Shown here piece after piece: positions 1 to 9,324 of a DNA stretch of 64,000 nt. The notes beneath the pieces were generated by a model that ran no database searches, was not told the origin of the DNA, and saw only the letters and a program-made list of their open reading frames with translations. This DNA comes from an uncultured Clostridia bacterium (GTDB lineage Bacteria > Bacillota > Clostridia > UBA1381). The position numbers and the translations under genes are program-made. How positions within the stretch are numbered: position 1 is the stretch's first letter; the number at the start of each line of letters is the position of its first letter. The DNA lies in the NCBI GenBank assembly GCA_934489015.1, contig CAKSSN010000013.1, positions 1-64,000 on the forward strand. The letters run 5' to 3'.

Positions 1-237
1 CCCACAAAAAATAACTTAGATTATATCATCATTTTGGAGCTAAATTTGAGGTTTACACAAAATACGGGATTGTCCCCCTTCGCTGCCTTTTTATTTCGCA
101 GATGATAGTTTTAATACATATTAATTTTGATTATAAGATATACATTGTATAAAGTATATACTCCAAAACTCAGCTGATTTTTGTTTATAACATATTTGCA
201 ATGAGCTCAGCGAGCTGTTCAAATTGCTGCCAACTCA

Positions 238-970
238 TCAATATTCCAGCAATTCTAAACAGCGTTTTTACAAAATAGCAAAAAATTTTGTCCATTCAAT
301 GCTATCTATAAATGGGGTTTTATTTTCCACTGCAAGAATTTTTGCTTTTTCTATGGTATTATTATTCCAACAATGATTATCAATAAATACATTAACTTTT
401 ACTTTAATAATCTCTCAATACTGTTTAAATAATCGTCTCTGCATTCAGGATACGCTGTTTGTAATGAATAAATACGTGTGTTTGCTCAAGCACCTCCGAA
501 AATTCCTACTTGATATGTAACTCCGTCTAATAACGTATCAAAAAATGACATAATCCCGACAGTATGTCTCGGAGTTTCCATACAATTTTCCAAGTTTTAT
601 TATGTCGCCATCGTACAACAATATCTCGGACGTAAACAGACCTTCACTCTTTAAATAATGTGCGTCCTTATACCCGACAAATTGTTTTGCACCCGATAAG
701 TCAGCCATTGTCCATGCGCTGCCTGTATAGTCATTGTGCCAGTAGATATTAATATATTTTATTATATGAGGATTAAAGCCTAACTCCCATATGGGTGCAA
801 CAACAAGATATAACATTGGCAAATTTTCAACATCAAGCAATATTAAGCCGTCTCCTGTATTTATGAGATGAGTAAAATCTTGATATGCTTCCACAAAATA
901 CATATCATAAATTATTTTAAATGGCTTAACCTTCCCTTCATAGTTTTTTTTGATTGGTCTTTTATTATTA
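238..970 (-). pseudogene. Decayed metallo-beta-lactamase-fold hydrolase
   Basis: The longest open piece (538-903) reads as an MBL-fold N-terminal half: an INTGDGLILLD strand, then WHNDYTG where the family has the metal-binding HGHxDHTGG, then a segment ending in DIIKLGK. Around position 590 the frame shifts and the family continues as TPRHTVGIMSFFDTLLDG and YQVGIFGGA. An in-frame TGA follows, then a segment ending DDYLNSIERLLK, another frameshift, and a last piece with NPFID-like TPFIDSIEW. The reading frame also extends upstream of 903 (PFKIIYDMYFVE) without a good start codon. The metal-site histidines are mostly lost, so it would be inactive even if repaired. It is the last gene of the minus-strand sugar locus, directly after the GH36 gene. 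Family assignment is from motif order; the original substrate cannot be told. Confidence 0.75.
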
Positions 971-980
971 TATCAGCCAC

Positions 981-2921
981 TTATATTAAAATTTCAAATA
1001 ATCTTGCACTAATACTCTTGTCAAGCTTTAGCGCAAGCCTACCTCCGCAAAGACTAAATTCAGCAGGTGTATCAGGATAAATTTGCGATATTTTCCCGCC
1101 ATGTCCCACATATTTTGACAAATCAATAATTTCCGTATTTTCATTTGAAGCTATGCGCCAAACTGCGAGAAGTATCTTGTTTTTATTTTGTAGCCCAAAG
1201 CTGTAAAACCCTTTCTCCTCTATGTTTATTGTTCCTGATGGATATATCGGATATGCACCTTTAATAAAATCACGATTTCCCTTATATATTTTTATTGCAT
1301 CCTTTATAAGATTCATATTTTTTTCGTCAGCATATTCTATATGTCCTGAAAGATATATTACCCCAAGCATTGAGGTAATCATATTAAATACTGTTTCCTC
1401 CCCGTCCGCATACGTATCAAGCTTATCTTCCAAAAAATAGTCCGACGTTTTTTTATTTTTATACTCATATGGCATCGGATATGGATATGACCATATCCCA
1501 CATTTTTCAGGCTCCGTGTATGCCATAGTTCCCGATATTATTGACGGATTGTTGTAATAATATTCCTGATCGCTCGTACTCATCATATAAAAATTACGCA
1601 TTGTTGCGCCGTCACTCCTAAGTGCTCCGCTTCCGCAGTTTTCAATACATAAATCGGGATATTTTAATTCAACCTCCATAATAAAGCTGTTAAATGCATC
1701 ACTGCATTGCCTTAGTTTTTCCGAACCACCGTCATATCCGATACCCGATGTCTGATTATAGTCATTTTTTATAAAACGTATGCCCTTTCGATAAAACCTG
1801 TCAAACACACTTATAAAATAATTCCGTACTTCCTCATGTGTAAAATCAATTATACATCTTCCACTACTACCTGCATATTCACCATTTCTCTTCAAAAGAT
1901 ATTTATTCATCTTTTTAAAAAGCTCTGAATTTTTCGTAACACTGTCGATTTCAAGCCATATTCCAGGTTTCATTCCCTTATTCTGTATGTAATTAATTAT
2001 TCCATCAAATCCATGTTCTCCAAAAATGTTGTTGTTTTGTTCCCAATCTCCAAGCACCTCCGTTTTATTATCCGGTCTGTACCAACCTGCATCTATACAG
2101 AAAACATCGCACCCCACCTCAGCAGCTCTGTCAATTAATGGAATTAACTTTTTATCGGTAGGATCAGCCCAAAGACAATTCATGTAGTCATTAAATACTA
2201 CAGGAATATTATCAAATCTGATTTTCGTCGTTTTTCTCTTGAATTTTATAATTTCCCTTACAGCCTCATCAAATCCTCCTTCAACCTTTCCATATACACA
2301 CGGTATAGTCTCATATTCTTGTCCACTTTCCAGACAATACGACCAGTCATCACTGTTATAAAAAGCTCCGTTCATTTCAGCATACAGCAGACCGTTACTT
2401 AAAACTCCTATTTCCATGTACCAATTACTTGCCGTTTCGGTTTCAAAAAACCATGTGTTACCCAACTCCTTATCCTCTAAAATAAATATCGGATAATATA
2501 TATTTGTGCTTTGATTTCCTATTCCTCTGATACTTATAACATTTGAGCATTTATGATTTGACGCGTTATATAAGCCTAAATCTGCAAGACTTCCGCTACG
2601 CCATTGGGCTTCTCCTTGCCATGTACTAAAGCAATAATGCAAAATAAATCTTCTTTTATCATACCATGGCAGTATCGCACCTTCTCCAATGCCCGAAATA
2701 TATGCTGAGCTGACTTGTTTTAGCTTTACAATATTATTTGATATATTCTTAACAATCACACTTTGAAATATAGCATTATCAAAATTTTCAGCATTTACTT
2801 TAACTTCAAGCTTTTCATTTCTGAATATACCTTTATCCTCTACAAATTCCATACCCGAAGTGCCTGATGCAATGTGAGGCGCTCCAATATCACCATATTC
2901 TTTAATTATAAAATTCCCCAT
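981..2921 (-). CDS. GH36-type alpha-galactosidase
   Basis: Predicted cytoplasmic glycoside hydrolase (646 aa, no signal peptide) releasing terminal alpha-linked galactose from imported oligosaccharides. An N-terminal beta-sandwich (about 1-230) precedes a TIM barrel with VFCIDAGWY (about 273-281), GIWLEID (about 320-326), and IKNDYN, whose Asp387 matches the GH36 nucleophile. ENCGSGALRSD (427-437) is followed by STSDQ, whose Asp451 matches the acid/base. Length and motif order fit GH36 of the clan D superfamily. An alpha-N-acetylgalactosaminidase activity cannot be excluded from sequence alone. The stop of the upstream GH78-like gene lies 13 bp away, so the genes are co-transcribed. Confidence 0.88.
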   Translation of the reverse strand: MGNFIIKEYGDIGAPHIASGTSGMEFVEDKGIFRNEKLEVKVNAENFDNAIFQSVIVKNISNNIVKLKQVSSAYISGIGEGAILPWYDKRRFILHYCFSTWQGEAQWRSGSLADLGLYNASNHKCSNVISIRGIGNQSTNIYYPIFILEDKELGNTWFFETETASNWYMEIGVLSNGLLYAEMNGAFYNSDDWSYCLESGQEYETIPCVYGKVEGGFDEAVREIIKFKRKTTKIRFDNIPVVFNDYMNCLWADPTDKKLIPLIDRAAEVGCDVFCIDAGWYRPDNKTEVLGDWEQNNNIFGEHGFDGIINYIQNKGMKPGIWLEIDSVTKNSELFKKMNKYLLKRNGEYAGSSGRCIIDFTHEEVRNYFISVFDRFYRKGIRFIKNDYNQTSGIGYDGGSEKLRQCSDAFNSFIMEVELKYPDLCIENCGSGALRSDGATMRNFYMMSTSDQEYYYNNPSIISGTMAYTEPEKCGIWSYPYPMPYEYKNKKTSDYFLEDKLDTYADGEETVFNMITSMLGVIYLSGHIEYADEKNMNLIKDAIKIYKGNRDFIKGAYPIYPSGTINIEEKGFYSFGLQNKNKILLAVWRIASNENTEIIDLSKYVGHGGKISQIYPDTPAEFSLCGGRLALKLDKSISARLFEILI

Positions 2922-2934
2922 TTTATTTCTCCAA

Positions 2935-4545
2935 TCATATAATCTTAACAGTTATCTCTTGAGGGCACTCCAAAATTTCCGTTTTAATAATGCCGTCCAA
3001 AGCTTTTGTATGTCTGAATTTCAAAGCGCCATACGGAGTCGGCACTGACCCCTTTACTGTTTTTAAGCATCCTAATCTCGGACATAACTCAATTTCCCTC
3101 ATGCCCGGTTTTACAGGATTTACACCCATTATATACCTACTTATAAACGGAACAGGACCACTGGCCCAGCCATGACACAGGCTTAATCTGTACCCCTCAA
3201 AGCAATGAGCACCGAAGTCGCCATGAAGTTCCTTTCTTTCTTCACATGGAATTTCGTCAATGTGTACGGGATTATCCTTGAGCCATTCCAAATCAAATTC
3301 TTCCCAGAATGTTGTTGCTCCGCATTCTATCATTTTACCCCAATATTCTTTCATTAAATTTTCTGCACCATCAATATCATCGGTTTCAGCCATTGCACAA
3401 AGCACATAATATCCCCAAAATGTCGAAAGACCTTTTGCGCCGTCTTTTTTTATAAATTCGCGAGCTTCTTCAAAATTACACATTTTAGCAAGAATTGCAC
3501 GTGCGGCAACCTGCTTGTTTTCACTGTAATCCACACTGCATTTTTGGGCTACTTTTGCTGCTTTTTTACACTTTTTCGCCAACTTTTCATTTTCAAGATA
3601 TTCACACAACTTTGCCCCGATTTTCAAAGTTATAACTGTTAATGCCTGTATTCCGTTTTTTTTCATTTTTTCATTGTCTTCTGTACTCCAATCAATAAAA
3701 TTATTTTCAAATATTGTATTTCCTTTTCCCCCAATACAATCTATTATTTTTTCCAAAATAGGATATAAGTAATCTGTCTGATTTTTTAAATATTCAAAAT
3801 CTCCCGTATACATATACCAATCATATTGTATAAGAATCCAATTCATCGTATAACTTTCAAAAATCATCCATTGCTTCCCCGATACCAGACTTTTTACCAA
3901 ATCAAGACTCTTTGTGACAACCTCATTATTGCCGAACACCGATAAAACTGTCATAACCTCAGGATGCATATCACCTATCCAAACAAGTCTGTCGCGCTTT
4001 ATCCCGTCCCAAAGATATTCTTGCATATTAAGATGCACCGTATATGCTCCGACGTTCCAGATTTCATTTAGTATTTCATCATCACATTCAAAGTTTCCTA
4101 TGTATTCTACATCACGACACTTCAAAACAGCACTGAGGTTTGCAACCTTTACATCACCCCCGCAAGCCTGAATTTTCAGAAATCTGAAGCCTGTATTGCC
4201 AACCGTCATATTTGACCAGTTTACAGCGTTCATTTTAAAATCTCTCGGTGAATGGTCATTACACGCGTTTTTACAGCCGATACTGCTCATCGCCTCCCCT
4301 ATACTTTCACCAAACACAAATCTTATAAATGTTTCATTCTCTATTGAAACGCTCTGAATTGTAATGTTTGCACTGCCTTGAAGCTCACATCCAAAATCGA
4401 CAATAACATACCCTCCGTCTTTTATGAGTGCAGTAGGTCTTCTATTTTTCAAATATGCCTGTCTTTCCGATTCATCGAGAAGAATATCCGCATTATCCGT
4501 ATTTTCGGATATAACAATTTTTTTTGGAATAATATATTTTTCCAT
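2935..4545 (-). CDS. GH78-like alpha-L-rhamnosidase family protein
   Basis: A 536-aa protein without a signal peptide, likely acting inside the cell on rhamnose-containing oligosaccharides. An N-terminal beta-sandwich carries GFRFLKIQA (about 119-127) and IGNFECDDEILNEIW, typical of the region before the (alpha/alpha)6 barrel. The barrel opens with DGIKRDRLVWIGD (180-192), the equivalent of the catalytic DxxxREERxGWxGD block of GH78. The general-acid Glu position appears to be Asp (D185), a variant I read as belonging to a divergent branch. The TTFWEEF segment (411-417) and HGWASGPVPF near the C-terminus are also family-like. It is shorter than canonical GH78 enzymes. The Shine-Dalgarno GGGAGAA sits 7 nt before the ATG. 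Confidence 0.75.
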   Translation of the reverse strand: MEKYIIPKKIVISENTDNADILLDESERQAYLKNRRPTALIKDGGYVIVDFGCELQGSANITIQSVSIENETFIRFVFGESIGEAMSSIGCKNACNDHSPRDFKMNAVNWSNMTVGNTGFRFLKIQACGGDVKVANLSAVLKCRDVEYIGNFECDDEILNEIWNVGAYTVHLNMQEYLWDGIKRDRLVWIGDMHPEVMTVLSVFGNNEVVTKSLDLVKSLVSGKQWMIFESYTMNWILIQYDWYMYTGDFEYLKNQTDYLYPILEKIIDCIGGKGNTIFENNFIDWSTEDNEKMKKNGIQALTVITLKIGAKLCEYLENEKLAKKCKKAAKVAQKCSVDYSENKQVAARAILAKMCNFEEAREFIKKDGAKGLSTFWGYYVLCAMAETDDIDGAENLMKEYWGKMIECGATTFWEEFDLEWLKDNPVHIDEIPCEERKELHGDFGAHCFEGYRLSLCHGWASGPVPFISRYIMGVNPVKPGMREIELCPRLGCLKTVKGSVPTPYGALKFRHTKALDGIIKTEILECPQEITVKII

Positions 4546-4560
4546 TTTTAAATTCTCCCA

Positions 4561-5799
4561 TCATTTTAATTCTTTGCCATTTTTGTCAAAGCCGGTTTCT
4601 TTTTGATATTCACTAAATGATTTATAATTCTTTCCGAAAATACGATTAACCAATTGCATATTTTTTGTGTAATAGATATTCCTGTCAATACAAAATTGCT
4701 TCTCAGCCTCTTTTGCGGCAATAGAATATATAGCCGCTCCATACGGTGCATTATAAAAAAGATTATTCTTAATTTCCAGCCTTCCGCCTTTTTCGGACTT
4801 ATCCACTCTCCAAATAAATACATGATGTCCCATAGGCTGCGGCCATATTTCAGATTTTCTCGGCATTACTACTCCGTTTTTTGAAAAGCCCTCGCCTGCG
4901 TCTATACATATATTATTGTTAAATGTCGTGTTTATCGGAATCAAATCTCTGCACTCATAAGCACCCATACCACATTTCACAAACAAGTTATTATCAAAAT
5001 GTACATTTTCGGTTATCTGACAATTTTCATCACCTTGATGAGTTACACCCGAATCGTATATATCGCAAAACGTATTGTTTTCAACCCATATATTTTTTGA
5101 TATATTCCAAAATTCAACACCATTTCCGAATTTTATTCTAAGTTTTTTGCTCCATACACAGCCACCTATAAAGCTTATATCGCAATTTTTAACTATTATA
5201 TTTTCTCCAGCTCCCTCAAGTGCATGAACACCGTTATTTTTAAAGCACAATCCGTCAATAACAACATTGCTTTTCAATTGAGCTAATGAATGAGATTTTC
5301 TCGCCACGCATTCTATTCTTTTATACACTATCCCAGGATTACCATGAGAATACATCAATAATTTCTGCATTTTTTCTTCTGTTCTACCCTCAGTCGTACC
5401 TATTCTCGAATCTGTCCATTCGCCCTGAGATGACAACTCATTTTCTTCCCATACCATAATGCCGCAAAACTCGCCGCCGTTAAAAATAAAATTACACGCT
5501 TCTTTGGGAATTTCACGTCTGCATTCCCAAATATTTTCTTCTGTCTGCGTCCAATCGCTCGGATTGCTCACATCAACGCTTCCGTGAAAAACAGGCTTGG
5601 CACCATCGCCATATGATGTATATACAACAGGCTTATCCACTGTACCGCTTACTGTTTCCAATATGTCAAATGCCACACTCCCGCATTTGAACATTATTAT
5701 ATCTCCTGCTTTAACGGGCAAATCTCGATATTCTCCTTTTGGTGTTTCTGGCGTCTTGCCATCTCCTCTTCCATTTTCCAAGTCAATATAATATCTCAT
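4561..5799 (-). CDS. Right-handed beta-helix protein, probable carbohydrate-active enzyme
   Basis: A 412-aa protein with no signal peptide. Repeated short strands such as NIIVKNCDISFIGG, NIWVENNTFCDIYDSG and NVHFDNNLFVKCG show the Asn-rich ladder of a parallel beta-helix, the fold of many pectate lyases, rhamnogalacturonases and inverting hydrolases. The N-terminal stretch (MRYYIDLENGRGDGKTPETP) is typical of beta-helix enzymes that start with a short cap strand. I cannot assign a CAZy family or catalytic residues. It sits between the GH105 and GH78-like genes (start 5 bp after the GH105 stop), so a role in trimming rhamnogalacturonan-derived oligosaccharides is the natural inference. GGAG lies 8 nt before the ATG. 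Confidence 0.7.
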   Translation of the reverse strand: MRYYIDLENGRGDGKTPETPKGEYRDLPVKAGDIIMFKCGSVAFDILETVSGTVDKPVVYTSYGDGAKPVFHGSVDVSNPSDWTQTEENIWECRREIPKEACNFIFNGGEFCGIMVWEENELSSQGEWTDSRIGTTEGRTEEKMQKLLMYSHGNPGIVYKRIECVARKSHSLAQLKSNVVIDGLCFKNNGVHALEGAGENIIVKNCDISFIGGCVWSKKLRIKFGNGVEFWNISKNIWVENNTFCDIYDSGVTHQGDENCQITENVHFDNNLFVKCGMGAYECRDLIPINTTFNNNICIDAGEGFSKNGVVMPRKSEIWPQPMGHHVFIWRVDKSEKGGRLEIKNNLFYNAPYGAAIYSIAAKEAEKQFCIDRNIYYTKNMQLVNRIFGKNYKSFSEYQKETGFDKNGKELK

Positions 5800-5804
5800 A
5801 AAAG

Positions 5805-6833
5805 CTACTCCTGTTCTCTACTCAATTTAATAAGCTCCTCACATAGCAGCAAGTATGTACCTACTGCATAATCCATTGTCGTTTCTCTTCTTACAGAACT
5901 CGGCCAGCCTGCTACTCCCTGAACATACCCTAATTTACCATTTTTTTCGAGCGCAATGGTGTTCAAGCCATTAAACGACGCCGTTACATAAGGCATATAT
6001 ACGTTCTTTTCCAAAATTTCCAAGCGTATTCCCAAAGCCAGTGCATATGAAATAAGCACTGTACTGCTTGTTTCGGGTACATTATATTGTGACGGCTCAA
6101 TTATACTGCATCTCCAGAATCCATCACTCATCTGCCATTTAACCAAAGCTTCCGACATATCTCTGAAAATCGTTTCATATTCTTTATAGTGAGGATTATC
6201 CTTTGGCAAGACAGCCAGTGTCCTTGCAATTCCTCCTATTACCCAACCATTGCCTCTGCCCCAGAAAATTTTCTTTCCGCTCGGTGTCTGTTTCTTTTCA
6301 AACAAATAATTTTCATCTCTGAACCACATATGCTCCTTAGTATCATACAATTTACGTTCATATGCAGTATTGCAGAACAGTTTATACACTTTCTCGAAAT
6401 ATCTACTGTCATTCATCTCTACACCCATCATATGATAAAATGGTAGTGCCATATAAATCGTATCTATCCACCACCAATAATCATTATCGGCGTCATTAAG
6501 AACAATTTCCATTCCATCGAGCATATGCTGCATAGTACCCGCATTTGGATCTATTTTTAAAAGCTCCAGATATGTCTGACCGCATATTTTGTAATCTGCA
6601 TTCTTGTATGCCCAATCCGAACCGTCATCAAAAAAGCACCAGTTATTATCCTTTGCCCATTTGAAAGCATAATCCAAATATGCTTTCTTGCCCGTTATTC
6701 TGTATGCAGCCATGCAGCCTATAAAATACGCTCCCTTCTGCCATGCACAGTCCCCACACTCAGGATTATGCGAAATGTAATAATCATTTGCCTTTTCAGC
6801 AAGTTTTTTTATTTTTTCCGTATTCATATCCAT
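5805..6833 (-). CDS. GH105 unsaturated rhamnogalacturonyl/glucuronyl hydrolase
   Basis: A 342-aa YteR/YesR-like enzyme that hydrates and removes the 4,5-unsaturated uronic acid left on oligosaccharides by polysaccharide lyases. No signal peptide is seen, as expected for a cytoplasmic enzyme acting after ABC import. The (alpha/alpha)6 barrel signatures are WQKGAYFIGCMAAY (about 31-44), DYWWWIDTIYMA with the probable catalytic Asp124, and FWGRGNGWV (about 190-198), the GH105 RGNGW block. The start chosen is the first ATG, 5 nt after AGGAG; the ATG two codons later is possible. Its presence implies that a lyase makes its substrate, perhaps the heparinase-type enzyme in the same locus or an enzyme outside the window. 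Confidence 0.88.
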   Translation of the reverse strand: MDMNTEKIKKLAEKANDYYISHNPECGDCAWQKGAYFIGCMAAYRITGKKAYLDYAFKWAKDNNWCFFDDGSDWAYKNADYKICGQTYLELLKIDPNAGTMQHMLDGMEIVLNDADNDYWWWIDTIYMALPFYHMMGVEMNDSRYFEKVYKLFCNTAYERKLYDTKEHMWFRDENYLFEKKQTPSGKKIFWGRGNGWVIGGIARTLAVLPKDNPHYKEYETIFRDMSEALVKWQMSDGFWRCSIIEPSQYNVPETSSTVLISYALALGIRLEILEKNVYMPYVTASFNGLNTIALEKNGKLGYVQGVAGWPSSVRRETTMDYAVGTYLLLCEELIKLSREQE

Positions 6834-6853
6834 TATTTCTCCTTCTCAAAATC

Positions 6854-6884
6854 AAAGGGCTGCCGCTCAGCGCAGCAACCCTTT
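6854..6884 (-). other. Intercistronic hairpin without U-tract
   Basis: On the minus strand the stretch after the 798-aa secreted protein folds as AAAGGGUUGCUGCGC / GCGGCAGCCCUUU with two G-U pairs; on the plus strand those pairs become mismatches, so the structure belongs to the minus-strand transcript. It is followed by GATTTTGAG rather than a run of T, then by the Shine-Dalgarno of the GH105 gene. It may protect or partly terminate the upstream mRNA, separating secreted from cytoplasmic parts of the operon. Confidence 0.5.
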
Positions 6885-6894
6885 CCGTTTAAAT

Positions 6895-9291
6895 TTATTC
6901 TGCGGTTTTATCTGTTACGTATGCTTTAATTATATTTGTAAGCGGTTTTTGATTGCTATTATCCCAAACAAATACATTTATATCTGATGTATCCGTTACT
7001 TCAAAATCAAGCTTTGATAAGGCATTTTGCGCTCCCGATACACTTACATTTGCAAGATTAACACTCTTAAGAGTCTTATCCTCATTATACTCGGCTGCAA
7101 TTATCATCACTGTGTTACTTGCTCCGTATAAGCTTTGCGTATCAACTGATACCGTTACTTTTTGCTCCGCCTTTGAGCTGTATGCATTTACGCCTGTTGT
7201 AAAGAAGCCGCTTTCAGCTTTTCTTACAGTATAATATACCTTTGAGACATTATCCTCCGCAACTACAACCAAAACCTGTCCGTCCGTAAGCTCTTCGTCC
7301 ATATCAACCTTTTCTTTAAATGTTCCGTCCTTGTAAAGATACAGTGATTTTGCACCGTAATTCAGATTGTCCGTCAAATCATATCCCGACAAAATATTGC
7401 TTGTTGTGTAAATTTCCGATGTAGCTTCACAGATTGTTATATTGCTTTCGTCCGTAACGCTTATATCAACGCTCTTATCCTGCGAAGACTGATAACCGCC
7501 CGAATAAATATCCACATTGTCAATATACATAACGCCTATAGGATTATCCTTGTCGGTTTCATTTACCGCCGCTCTTATGTAGCCCGGATACTTAACGTTT
7601 GCACCAAGATTAACATATCCGATTTTTTCTCCGTTGATGTAATATTCCAATCTATTAATTGCAGGGTAATATGAGAATGCCACTCTATACCATCTGTCAG
7701 TCTGCCATGAAATATTTTTGAGCATCTTTACATCGTTAAAGCCGCTGAGTCCTACGCTTCCGTTAGCGTTGAAGTTAAGGTTACAGAATCCGACTCTGCT
7801 GCCGCTTGCGTTTAACAACGCTGTGTTAAAACCGTATGATTTATTTGTCTTACCGCCAAAGAATGATGTTTCAAACGTTACGGGCATACTTGTTGAAATC
7901 TTCGGTGCAAGCGTTGTCAGATATATATCGACAAACGGGTCGGTACCTTTAATCGCTCCGACAGATGAAAGTTTCATTGATATATCGTTTTCTCCGTTGT
8001 CCCCTACTACTGCCACATAGCTTACCTGCCAGTTATCACCCTTATCTATCGCTCTGCTCCAGCCTTCTGGCATTGTATTTACAGTTTTATCTATCCAGTT
8101 TTCTGACGGTTCAAAATACTCACAGTACATATTCTCGCCGCCGTCAACTTTGCCATAAAGACTGCCGCCATCGGCGGTTGTAACGACAATGTAAGCTCCC
8201 GATACAAGATCGTTGTCAGCTATTGACTCACCATTTTTAATCAGACTATAACTAAGCTGAGTTCCATTTTCACTTATAACAATGTTGTCCTTAAAGTCCG
8301 CTGCCGTTGCACCGAACGGAGCGTATACGTCAAGGCTTCCCGAATTAAGCTTAATGTATTCTTCATTTTCGCTACTTACTGTTACGGGATTCGGGAGTAA
8401 ATCCGCTTCGTTATCCGCTGATGCTACTGCAATATCATCCCACAAAGTTGCGCCTGCCACCTTTGGTGTGTACCATTTAGTACCGTCAGAATCCGTTGTC
8501 GTGTTGTAACCTGTATTTTGTTTTACGCCAAACATACGAAGCTGTCCTATACTTTTTAGCATAGCTCCTGGATATTTTGTTCCTTCGCTAATAAGAGTAT
8601 TATTTATGTATGCCTTATAGTCAACCTGATTTATACCGTCAACGGTATTGTTTGTAAATACAATATCAAATTTATACCATGTATTTTCACTTATTGTATA
8701 ATCAACCGCTTGATTTAACAATTTTATATTATTTGCCGATGAAATTTCAAATAAACCGTTTCCGTTTTTAGTTTCGGTATCAAGCACTATATTATATCCA
8801 TACACAACTCTGTTGACAGACATATTTTCAAACGCCATGCTCCATGACAACTTTAATGATTGACCCACTGTTAAATCTGACATATTTGCTGCACTCTTTG
8901 GTGCATAGTCAATATAAGACGTAATGCCGCCTACGCTTTTTGTTTTTTCATTAGAATTTAACCTCTCCGAAAGTGCTCTGTCTGTATTAGCCTTGCCGAA
9001 AGCACCATATTCAAGATCCCATACCTTTGCCATATACCCATTAGTTTTATCAGTTTGATAATCACTGATTGCCAGTTTTTTGCTACCGGCTGATGTTCCT
9101 CCGTAAATGTAATAATACGGATTTTGCCAGTATAAGCTACCTGTAGCCTTATCTGTAATCATATCAGAATCCGAAAAGCTGTAATTTTTGCTTTTTAAAA
9201 CATCCGCCGATACAACCGGACAAAGGCTCGATAAAGCCATACTTGCTGCAAGAATTATTCCTGCCGACTTTTTAAAAATGTTCTTTTCCAT
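6895..9291 (-). CDS. Secreted LamG-like carbohydrate-binding protein with shared C-terminal tail module
   Basis: A 798-aa exported protein. Residues 1-29 form a clear signal peptide (Lys-rich start, IILAASMALSSL core, VVSADV cleavage region). Two concanavalin/LamG-like beta-sandwich regions can be seen, one about 40-290 and one about 400-610 (ENISWQTDRWYRVAFSYYP- and YINGEKIGYVNLG-type strands), each followed by a short Ig-like segment. The last 100 residues contain MIIAAEYNEDKTLKSV and INVFVWDNSNQKPL, a module also found at the end of three other proteins in this window. No catalytic motif is recognised and there is no SLH anchor. It probably binds the polysaccharide of this locus at the cell surface. 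AAAGGAG lies 9 nt before the ATG. Confidence 0.65.
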   Translation of the reverse strand: MEKNIFKKSAGIILAASMALSSLCPVVSADVLKSKNYSFSDSDMITDKATGSLYWQNPYYYIYGGTSAGSKKLAISDYQTDKTNGYMAKVWDLEYGAFGKANTDRALSERLNSNEKTKSVGGITSYIDYAPKSAANMSDLTVGQSLKLSWSMAFENMSVNRVVYGYNIVLDTETKNGNGLFEISSANNIKLLNQAVDYTISENTWYKFDIVFTNNTVDGINQVDYKAYINNTLISEGTKYPGAMLKSIGQLRMFGVKQNTGYNTTTDSDGTKWYTPKVAGATLWDDIAVASADNEADLLPNPVTVSSENEEYIKLNSGSLDVYAPFGATAADFKDNIVISENGTQLSYSLIKNGESIADNDLVSGAYIVVTTADGGSLYGKVDGGENMYCEYFEPSENWIDKTVNTMPEGWSRAIDKGDNWQVSYVAVVGDNGENDISMKLSSVGAIKGTDPFVDIYLTTLAPKISTSMPVTFETSFFGGKTNKSYGFNTALLNASGSRVGFCNLNFNANGSVGLSGFNDVKMLKNISWQTDRWYRVAFSYYPAINRLEYYINGEKIGYVNLGANVKYPGYIRAAVNETDKDNPIGVMYIDNVDIYSGGYQSSQDKSVDISVTDESNITICEATSEIYTTSNILSGYDLTDNLNYGAKSLYLYKDGTFKEKVDMDEELTDGQVLVVVAEDNVSKVYYTVRKAESGFFTTGVNAYSSKAEQKVTVSVDTQSLYGASNTVMIIAAEYNEDKTLKSVNLANVSVSGAQNALSKLDFEVTDTSDINVFVWDNSNQKPLTNIIKAYVTDKTAE

Positions 9292-9324
9292 TTTTTCATT
9301 CTCCTTTCATCTGAAAAACCAGAC

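Noticed and set aside
1..237. Further gene at the left edge
   Set aside because: No open frame with start, SD or motif in this AT-rich stretch; it lies downstream of the decayed MBL gene.
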